A stretch of 64,000 nt of DNA from Bradyrhizobium sp. 199 (GTDB lineage: Bacteria; Pseudomonadota; Alphaproteobacteria; Rhizobiales; Xanthobacteraceae), in NCBI RefSeq assembly GCF_023073355.1, contig NZ_JADPJI010000002.1, positions 1,240,001 to 1,304,000 of the forward strand. The letters are read 5' to 3'. Under the pieces are notes generated by a model. The model did not search any database. It was not told where the DNA came from and was given only the letters and a program-made list of their open reading frames with translations. A program made the translations under genes and the position numbers. Shown here one piece after another: positions 58,309 to 64,000 of this stretch (the first letter of the stretch is position 1; each line of letters opens with the position of its first letter).

Positions 58309-60138
58309 TTAACCTTTCAGCTCCGCCGTGGCCTGATCGAGCCAGGCCTTCGTCGCCTCATCGAGCGCCGGCCCGACCTCGGCTCTCACGCGCGCATGGT
58401 ACGCGTTGAGCCAGGCGAGTTCGTCGCGGCTCAGCATCGCTGCGTCGATCAGCCGGCGATCGATCGGCGCCAAGGTCAGCGTCTCGAACGCGTTCATCGG
58501 TTTCTCGGCGCCCTTGATGTCGGCGGCGACGACCAGCTCGAGATTCTCGATGCGGATGCCAAAGCCGTCGGTCTTGTAGTAGCCGGGCTCGTTGGAGAGG
58601 ATCATGCCGCGCTTCAGCGGCGTGGTCCCGAGCTTCGAGATCCGCGCCGGACCTTCGTGTACCGACAGATAGCAGCCGACGCCATGGCCGGTGCCGTGCT
58701 CGAAATCGACGCCGGCGGCCCAGAGGTATTGCCGCGCCAGCGTATCGAGCTGCGCGCCGGTGGTGCCGTCCGGAAAGATCGCGCGCGCGATCGCGATATG
58801 GCCGCGCAGCACACGGGTGAAGCGATCGCGCATCTCGTCCGTCGGCTCGCCCACGGCCATGGTCCGCGTAACGTCGGTGGTGCCGTCTTCGTATTGCGCA
58901 CCGGAATCGATCAGCAGCAGGTCGCCGGAAGCGATCCGCCGGTTGCTCTTGCGGGTGACGCGGTAGTGCACGATGGCGCCGTTCGGTCCGGTGCCGGAGA
59001 TGGTTGGAAACGACACGTCTTTCAGCGCGCCGGTGTCGCGGCGAAACGTTTCCAGCGCCTCGACTGCGTCGATCTCGGTGAGCTTGCCGCTTGCGGCCTC
59101 GCGGTCGATGAAGGCGAGGAAGCGCGCGAGCGCCACGGCGTCGCGCCGATGCGCCGTCTGCGTACCCTTGATCTCGGTCGGGTTCTTGACAGCCTTGAGC
59201 AGTGCAATCGGATCGCTGCCGCGCACGGGCTTGCCGCCGGCACCCGCGATCAGTCGGCTGAGGGCGTCTGCCGCGGTCGCGCTGTCCAGTGCGATCGATC
59301 CGCCGCTCTTGGCCAGCGCCATCAGCGTCGGGGCCATCGCGTCGGGTTCGCGCACGTCGGCGGACTGCTCGAGATGGTCGCGCGTGAGGTTGGAGAGCTT
59401 GCGATGGTCGATGAAGATGGTGGGACGTCCGTCCTTCGGCACCAGCGCGTAGGACAGTGGCAGCGGGGTATGTGCGACGTCGGCGCCGCGGATGTTGAAG
59501 GTCCAGGCGACCGCGTGGCTGTCGGACAGCACCAGCGCATCGACGCCGAGCTTGCCGATCTCGCCTCTGATCTGCGTCAGCTTCTCGGCTTCAGCGACGC
59601 CGGCATGCTGCAGGCCGTGCACGGCGACGGGGGCGAGCGGCGGCTGCGGGCGGTCTTGCCAGATCGCGTCGACCGGATTGCTGTCGACGGCAACCAGCTC
59701 GGCGCCGGCCTTGGCGCAGGCGGCGGACAGGCGTTCGGCTGCCGCAAAAGTGTGCAGCCACGGATCAAATCCGAGGCGGTCGCCGGCTTTCAGATGCGCC
59801 GACACCCAGCTTTCCGGCGGCGGGTCGATCAGCGATTCCACGGCCCAGGCCTTTGCATCGACCTGCTTGGCGGCCTGAAGCGTGTAGCGGCCGTCGACGA
59901 ACACGGCGGCCTCCTGGGTCAGAACCACCGCGAATCCCGCCGAGCCCGTAAAACCGGTCAGCCAGGCCAGCCGCTCTTCTGACGGCGGCACATATTCGTT
60001 CTGCTGCTGATCGGCGCGCGGAACGACGAAGCCGGTCAGCTTGCGGCGGGCGAGTTCTTCGCGAAGCGAGGCCAGCCGTGCGGTCAAGGCGACGCCGGCC
60101 TCCGGCTCCTCGAATGTCTGAAAGTGTGCTTCGAACAT
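58309..60138 (-). CDS. M24-family aminopeptidase P
   Basis: A 609-residue protein of the long, two creatinase-domain plus catalytic-domain type (like eukaryotic XPNPEP1). Metal ligands are visible: D in LLLIDSGAQY, D in GTTDVTRT, H in EHGTGHGVGCYL, E in LSNEPGYY and E in IRIENLEL. It would remove N-terminal residues next to proline in the cytoplasm. ATG 60138 is chosen as the homologous sequence begins MFEAHFQTFE. The C-terminal stretch LAPIDRRLIDAAMLS is also typical. Confidence 0.9.
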   Translation of the reverse strand: MFEAHFQTFEEPEAGVALTARLASLREELARRKLTGFVVPRADQQQNEYVPPSEERLAWLTGFTGSAGFAVVLTQEAAVFVDGRYTLQAAKQVDAKAWAVESLIDPPPESWVSAHLKAGDRLGFDPWLHTFAAAERLSAACAKAGAELVAVDSNPVDAIWQDRPQPPLAPVAVHGLQHAGVAEAEKLTQIRGEIGKLGVDALVLSDSHAVAWTFNIRGADVAHTPLPLSYALVPKDGRPTIFIDHRKLSNLTRDHLEQSADVREPDAMAPTLMALAKSGGSIALDSATAADALSRLIAGAGGKPVRGSDPIALLKAVKNPTEIKGTQTAHRRDAVALARFLAFIDREAASGKLTEIDAVEALETFRRDTGALKDVSFPTISGTGPNGAIVHYRVTRKSNRRIASGDLLLIDSGAQYEDGTTDVTRTMAVGEPTDEMRDRFTRVLRGHIAIARAIFPDGTTGAQLDTLARQYLWAAGVDFEHGTGHGVGCYLSVHEGPARISKLGTTPLKRGMILSNEPGYYKTDGFGIRIENLELVVAADIKGAEKPMNAFETLTLAPIDRRLIDAAMLSRDELAWLNAYHARVRAEVGPALDEATKAWLDQATAELKG

Positions 60139-60323
60139 GTGGATCACTTTAGGATCACGGGGACGAGTCCGCAATCTGGGCGCATTTGCGTCGCATCTGG
60201 CATGGACCGTGCTTGAAGTGGTTCCACTTGAGTCGCGTGGAGTAAGGATGCGGCAGTCGCGCTTTGTCCGGATAACAGGGAAATTCGAGCAGGTGGTTCA
60301 TCTCAACGACGAGGGGACACACG

Positions 60324-60503
60324 ATGCCAGTGTTCACGTTTGAGAAGATTTCGCCGCCGGTGCGTCGTGCTCCGACCGCGGCGGCATCGAAGAAGCCGCG
60401 CGGCGTCATCAGGCAGATGATCGACCGCATCGCCGAGCGCCGCGCCAGGCGTACGTTGCAAGACGAGCGCGCGATGCGCCGGGACGAGAAGCCGGCGGAG
60501 TAG
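60324..60503 (+). CDS. Small basic protein of 59 residues
   Basis: ATG 60324 follows GAGGGGA at good spacing. The product starts MPVFTFEKISPPVRRAP, then a Lys/Arg-rich helical part (GVIRQMIDRIAERRARRT) and ends EKPAE. The strongly basic amphipathic helix suggests nucleic-acid or membrane binding, but this is speculation. Divergent from the aminopeptidase gene. Confidence 0.6.
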   Translation: MPVFTFEKISPPVRRAPTAAASKKPRGVIRQMIDRIAERRARRTLQDERAMRRDEKPAE

Positions 60504-60512
60504 CGGCCAACT

Positions 60513-60602
60513 CGTAGGGTGGGGAAGGCGCGAAGCGCCGTGCCCACCATCTCTCCCGGTCGCAAAAAGTGCGTGGGCACGCTCCGCTTTGCCCACCCTA
60601 CG
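60513..60602. repeat. Palindromic repeat before the prmA 3' end
   Basis: GTAGGGTGGGGAAGGCGCGA at the left and GCTTTGCCCACCCTACGG at the right, with inner GTGCCCAC/GTGGGCAC, form one long hairpin between convergent genes. Confidence 0.85.
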
Positions 60603-60611
60603 GCACCTCGC

Positions 60612-61499
60612 TTATGCGACCTTCCGCAGCAACAGACTGCTCCACCCCTCGATCCGCAGATGCTTCAACGGCACGAGGCCGCGTGCGCGGTAGGCGGCGA
60701 TCACGGCCGGGGCCTGGTGCGTCAGCAGGCCGGAGAGGATGACGCGTCCGCCGGGCGCGAGATGCAGCGCCATGGGGGCCGCCAATTGCCTGAGCGGGTT
60801 GGCAAGGATGTTGGCCAGCACCAGGTTGAATGGACCGCACTGGCCAAAATCCGGCGCGGCGAAGCCGGTGGCACGGATCACCCGCACATGGTTGCCAACT
60901 TCATTCAGCACCGCGTTCTCGGCCGCCACCCGCACCGACGGCGGGTCGATGTCGGAAGCGAGCACGTGGCGGTGCAACGCTTTCGCCGCGGCGATGGCCA
61001 GCACCCCCGTCCCGGTGCCGAGGTCGAGCAGGTTCCGCGGGCGGGAACTCTTCAGAACATGGTCAAGCAGCAGTAAACAGCCCCGGGTGGTGCCGTGGTG
61101 GCCAGTGCCGAAGGCGAGCGCGGCCTCGATCTCGATCTTGAGTTTGTTCGCCGCCACCCGGTCGCGATCGTGGCTTCCGTGCACGACGAAACGGCCGGCC
61201 GGGACCGGAACGAGGTCTTCAAGGCTGGCCTTGACCCAGTCCTTGGCCTCCATCGTATCGAAGATGAGCGTGTCGGCAATCGCAATTCCTGCCGAGTTTA
61301 CAACGAGTTCGCGCAGGAGCGCCTGATCCGGCGCCTCCGCGAAATGCAGCGTGACGTCCCATCGTCCGTCCGGCCGCTCGAAGGCGGCGACTGCCGCATC
61401 GCCCTCGAAAAACACCTCGGTGAGCACGTCGACGACGCGCCGGGCGTCGGCCTCGCCGCCGGTCGAAAAGCTGGCGCGATGGGTCGGGGAAGGCTGCAT
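60612..61499 (-). CDS. prmA: Ribosomal protein L11 methyltransferase
   Basis: A 295-residue SAM methyltransferase: the linker/catalytic signature AFGTGHHGTTRGCLLLLD, SAM motif LLDLGTGTGVLAIAAAK, DIDPPSVRVAAENA and the catalytic-loop NLVLANILANPL. It trimethylates L11 lysines. The N-terminal substrate domain is diverged, as usual in this lineage. It has its own minus-strand start just after the pilin promoter region. Confidence 0.92.
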   Translation of the reverse strand: MQPSPTHRASFSTGGEADARRVVDVLTEVFFEGDAAVAAFERPDGRWDVTLHFAEAPDQALLRELVVNSAGIAIADTLIFDTMEAKDWVKASLEDLVPVPAGRFVVHGSHDRDRVAANKLKIEIEAALAFGTGHHGTTRGCLLLLDHVLKSSRPRNLLDLGTGTGVLAIAAAKALHRHVLASDIDPPSVRVAAENAVLNEVGNHVRVIRATGFAAPDFGQCGPFNLVLANILANPLRQLAAPMALHLAPGGRVILSGLLTHQAPAVIAAYRARGLVPLKHLRIEGWSSLLLRKVA

Positions 61500-61652
61500 T
61501 CAGGGTTCCGTTAAGTTCAATTTTTGGAACTTTTGTTCCCGATTTACCGCTTAAGTTGCGGTTCCCCGTTTAACTCGGCCGCAGGCTGTGCCCCGTAGGT
61601 TTGCGGGTGTTGAAGTAAGCCAACACAGCCTGGATTGAAACGGAGGCGAGTC

Positions 61653-61817
61653 TTGAAGAGCATGATTCAGAAGTTCTGGTCGGATGAGTCCGGTGCCACG
61701 GCGATCGAATACGGTCTGATTGCCGCGGGTATCGCCCTCGCGATCATCACCGTGGTGAACAACCTCGGCACTACCATGAACGAGAAGTTCACTTCGATTA
61801 GCACCTCCTTGAAGTAA
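61653..61817 (+). CDS. Flp-type IVb pilin
   Basis: A 54-residue prepilin if it begins at TTG 61653, which has a perfect GGAGG 6 bases upstream; ATG 61662 would give 51. The class IVb cleavage site is clear: DESGATAIEYGL, where CpaA-type peptidase would cut after Gly and the conserved Glu is at +5, followed by a hydrophobic helix (AAGIALAIITVVNNL). Flp pilins build tight-adherence pili. No tad/cpa assembly genes are near, so this is a solitary pilin gene. Confidence 0.9.
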   Translation: MKSMIQKFWSDESGATAIEYGLIAAGIALAIITVVNNLGTTMNEKFTSISTSLK

Positions 61818-61872
61818 TTTCCGCCTCCTTTCCCAGCGGGGGCATGTTTTCTTCTGAGGCCATCCTGATCAC

Positions 61873-61913
61873 CGCCCGCGAGGGGATTCCCCCTGGCGGG
61901 CGAGGTCGTTTTT
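61873..61913 (+). terminator. Terminator after the pilin gene
   Basis: CGCCCGCGAGGGG pairs with CCCCTGGCGGGCG (one mismatch, loop ATTC), followed by AGGTCGTTTTT. A strong hairpin with a short T run. Confidence 0.8.
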
Positions 61914-61931
61914 GGCGAGCGTTTTCACAGG

Positions 61932-62087
61932 CTGTCCGCAGCTTGCCGCGACGCTATCCACCCGCTTTTCCCGCAATTGTCCGTGCGATTTTCCACCGAC
62001 TTTTCCAGGTCTTTTCGAGTTCTGTCCAAGCATTCTCCGCGGCCCTTTCGACAGCTTGTCCACAGTCCATCCACAGGCCTATCCACG
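61932..62087. other. Cluster of DnaA-box-like sequences
   Basis: The pyrimidine-rich tract holds many TNTCCACA-like words, for instance TTTTCCACC (61989), TTGTCCACA (62056), CCATCCACA (62067) and CTATCCACG (62079). The last three start 11 and 12 bases apart. The consensus DnaA box is TTATCCACA; the best copy has one mismatch. The last word overlaps the 3' end of the next minus-strand gene. Confidence 0.4.
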
Positions 62088-63689
62088 GCTTCCGAACAGC
62101 GACCGGTGATCCCTCAGGATGGCCTGCGCGGCGTTATGGCCGGGAGCGCCGGTGACGCCGCCGCCGGGATGGGCGCCCGAGCCGCAATGATAGAGGCCCT
62201 TGAGAGGGCCGCGATAGTCAGCGTGGCCGAGCATCGGCCGCGCCGAGAACAGCTGGTTCAAGCTCAGCGCGCCGTGGAAGATGTCGCCGCCAAGCAGGCC
62301 GAACTGCCGTTCGAGATCGAGCGGGGACAGGATCTGGCGGCCCAGCACGCTCGCCGCAAAACCCGGCGCGTATTTATCAACCGTCGCGATCATGAGATCG
62401 GCGACCTCGTCGCGATGGCCGTCCCACGACTTTCCGTCCGGGAGCTCCGGCGCGACGTGCTGGCAGAACAGGCTTGCGACATGCTTTCCCGCGGGCGCCA
62501 GCGTGTCGTCGAGCGTCGAGGGGATCAGCATCTCGACCACTGGCTCCCGACTCCAGCCCTGCGCCCGCGCATCGAGCCACGCGCGGTCCATGTAGCCGAG
62601 GCTCGGCGCCAGGATGATACCGGATGAGAGATGATCGCCTTCGCCCGGCAGCGCCGTGAAGGAGGGCAGGCGGTCCAGCGCCACGTTCATGCGGAAGGTG
62701 CCGGAGCCGTTCCGCCAGTGCCGGATACGCGCGAGGAAGTCCGCAGGCAGGGCATCGGCCGCGACCAAATGCGTGTAGAGCAGCTTTGGATTGACGTTCG
62801 CCGCGACATATTTGGCGCGGATGGTTGAGCCGTTCTCCAGCACGATTCCGACGGCGCGGTCGCGCTCGACGATGATCTCACGGACGCCCGCGTCGGTGTC
62901 GATCACGACGCCGCGGTCGCGTGCCGCGCGCGCCATTGCCTGCGTGATCGCGCCCATGCCGCCGATGGCGTGGCCCCAGACACCCTTCTTGCCGTTCACC
63001 TCGCCGAAGGCGTGATGCAGCATCACATAGGCCGAGCCGGCGGCGTAGGGGCTCGCATAGTTGCCGACGATGGCGTCGAAGCCGAACAGCGCCTTGACCA
63101 GATCATGCTCGAAGCGCTCGTCCAGCATCTCGCCGGCCGAGCGGGTGAAGAGATCGAGCAAGCTGCGGTTCTGTTCCAGCGTGAGGCCGCGCAGGAGGTT
63201 GGCGGTCTTCCAGGCGTTGACGCCTTCGCGGACGGCCGCTGCGCCAAAACCCTCGACGAGGTTCGGCGGCGCGCGGAGCACGAACTGCCGCAGGACGTCG
63301 GCGATGTCTTCCAGCTCACGTGAAAATCCCTCGATCGCAGCCGCGTCATGCGCGCTCAGCCGCGCGACTGATGCCTGCGTCCGTCCCTCGCCGGTGAGGA
63401 GATAGCTCGCATCAGGTGCGGGCAGGAAATTCTGGGCGCGCCTTTCGACGATCCGCAAGCCCTGCTCGGCGAGCTTGAGATCACGGATCACCTGCGGATT
63501 GAGCAGGCTCACTGTGTAGGCCGCGACCGAATTGCGGAATCCCGGGTGAAACTCCTCCGTGACCGCCGCACCGCCGACCACCTTGCGGCGCTCGACCACG
63601 CGCACGCGCAGGCCCGCCATCGCGAGATAGGCCGCGCAGGTGAGGCCGTTATGGCCAGCGCCGATGATGACGACGTCGGTTTCGCTCAT
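62079..63689 (-). CDS. FAD-dependent oxidoreductase (PYROXD2/phytoene-desaturase-like)
   Basis: A 536-residue flavoprotein: dinucleotide fold DVVIIGAGHNGLTCAAYLA at residues 5-23 with VVERRKVVGGAAVTEEFHPGFR, a central GHAIGGMGAITQAMA and a C-terminal FAD motif GLYHCGSGAHPGGGVTGAPGHNAA. The family includes human PYROXD2 and bacterial CrtI-like proteins. No carotenoid genes are nearby, so carotenoid chemistry is unlikely; substrate unknown. Confidence 0.87.
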   Translation of the reverse strand: MSETDVVIIGAGHNGLTCAAYLAMAGLRVRVVERRKVVGGAAVTEEFHPGFRNSVAAYTVSLLNPQVIRDLKLAEQGLRIVERRAQNFLPAPDASYLLTGEGRTQASVARLSAHDAAAIEGFSRELEDIADVLRQFVLRAPPNLVEGFGAAAVREGVNAWKTANLLRGLTLEQNRSLLDLFTRSAGEMLDERFEHDLVKALFGFDAIVGNYASPYAAGSAYVMLHHAFGEVNGKKGVWGHAIGGMGAITQAMARAARDRGVVIDTDAGVREIIVERDRAVGIVLENGSTIRAKYVAANVNPKLLYTHLVAADALPADFLARIRHWRNGSGTFRMNVALDRLPSFTALPGEGDHLSSGIILAPSLGYMDRAWLDARAQGWSREPVVEMLIPSTLDDTLAPAGKHVASLFCQHVAPELPDGKSWDGHRDEVADLMIATVDKYAPGFAASVLGRQILSPLDLERQFGLLGGDIFHGALSLNQLFSARPMLGHADYRGPLKGLYHCGSGAHPGGGVTGAPGHNAAQAILRDHRSLFGSRG

Positions 63690-63710
63690 GGTCAGTACAA
63701 GTCCAATCCA

Positions 63711-63812
63711 CCGTCACTCCGGGCGTGCGGAGCGCGAGTAGGGTGCGGGGGTCCGCACTTGAGATTCTCGAGGTTCCGGGTTCGATGCTTCGCATCGCCC
63801 AGGAACGACATC
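63711..63812. repeat. Palindromic repeat (CCGGAATGAC family, diverged)
   Basis: GTCACTCCGGGCGTGCGGAG at the left and GCTTCGCATCGCCCAGGAACGAC at the right, with inner TCTCGAGGTTCCGGGTTCGA as in 44511. Lies in the divergent spacer before the last gene. Confidence 0.65.
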
Positions 63813-63926
63813 TGTATATCAGGCATTCCTCACCGCAACATCACGGCCCCCTTTATTGCCCGTTCAGGCGCCTTATGCTCCATTGCGCCCGTCCGGCGCC
63901 CGCCGGGAATGTTTGCCGGAGCGCTC

Positions 63927-64000
63927 ATGGATTCGATCGTGCAACCTGCCGCCGCGGAGCAGCCGTTTTCGTCGCGCAACCGGCTGCTGCTGACGGTCTA
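63927..64000 (+). CDS. 5' end of a gene cut by the window edge, possibly an MFS transporter
   Basis: ATG 63927 opens a frame of 24 complete codons (MDSIVQPAAAEQPFSSRNRL, then LLTV) that continues past the window. A polar N-terminal tail followed by RNRLLLTV fits the first helix of a DHA2-type MFS transporter, but there is too little to be sure. There is no strong Shine-Dalgarno site. Confidence 0.45.
   Translation, partial: MDSIVQPAAAEQPFSSRNRLLLTV

Noticed and set aside
61920..62090. Chromosomal replication origin
   Set aside because: There is no dnaA, hemE, parAB or AT-rich unwinding tract nearby, and most boxes deviate from consensus. Only the cluster itself is reported.

Overview
This window looks like chromosomal DNA of a Bradyrhizobium-type alphaproteobacterium (Nitrobacteraceae). 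The basis is high GC, a dcw cell-division cluster in the alphaproteobacterial order running into lpxC, bamD, recN and ligA, an FtsZ with a very long linker, and many GC-rich palindromic intergenic repeats of the kind that litter Bradyrhizobium genomes. The assignment is inference from protein and repeat style; there is no rRNA or tRNA to anchor it.

Layout. 0-9.4 kb holds envelope and accessory genes: an Mpo1/DUF962-like membrane protein, a membrane-tethered class III aminotransferase divergent from a phosphatidylserine decarboxylase, a Nudix hydrolase, a FecR-domain protein broken by a one-base frameshift, a divergent pair of secreted DUF2147 paralogues, a 27-residue membrane peptide and an extensin-like lipoprotein. 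9.4-15 kb is a compact operon for uptake and hydrolysis of an amide or peptide-like nitrogen compound (M20 hydrolase, ABC permease, TauA-like binding protein, allophanate-hydrolase-like amidase, Crp-type regulator). It sits behind a good sigma-54 promoter match and has no ABC ATPase gene. 15.3-19.4 kb is a TetR-controlled EmrA/EmrB efflux pair with a perfect operator palindrome. 19.4-27 kb carries a collapsed ABC-transporter pseudogene, a MATE exporter, an O-antigen-ligase-like protein, a TauE/SafE transporter, a MocR-type regulator, a DUF983 protein, an alpha/beta hydrolase and RNase P RNA (minus strand). 27.2-29 kb is a DGPF/YCII protein plus an ECF42-type sigma factor with a matching promoter.

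29-50.2 kb is the peptidoglycan/division block: an AmiD-like amidase on the minus strand, then rsmH-ftsL-ftsI-murE-murF-mraY-murD-ftsW-murG-murC-murB-ddl-ftsQ-ftsA-ftsZ. These genes make UDP-MurNAc-pentapeptide, lipid I and lipid II, and build the septal machine. There is no mraZ at the head, and several intergenic gaps are filled with palindromic repeats. A terminator follows ftsZ; lpxC (lipid A), bamD (outer-membrane protein assembly), recN and ligA (DNA repair and ligation) come next. A shared sequence element lies upstream of both ftsQ and lpxC.

56.7-64 kb holds a Bcr/CflA-type exporter, an M24 aminopeptidase P, a small basic protein, prmA, a solitary Flp-type pilin, a short tract dense in DnaA-box-like sequences, a PYROXD2/phytoene-desaturase-like oxidoreductase, and the first codons of a further gene cut by the window edge. 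No CRISPR array, tRNA, rRNA or intact insertion sequence was recognised.
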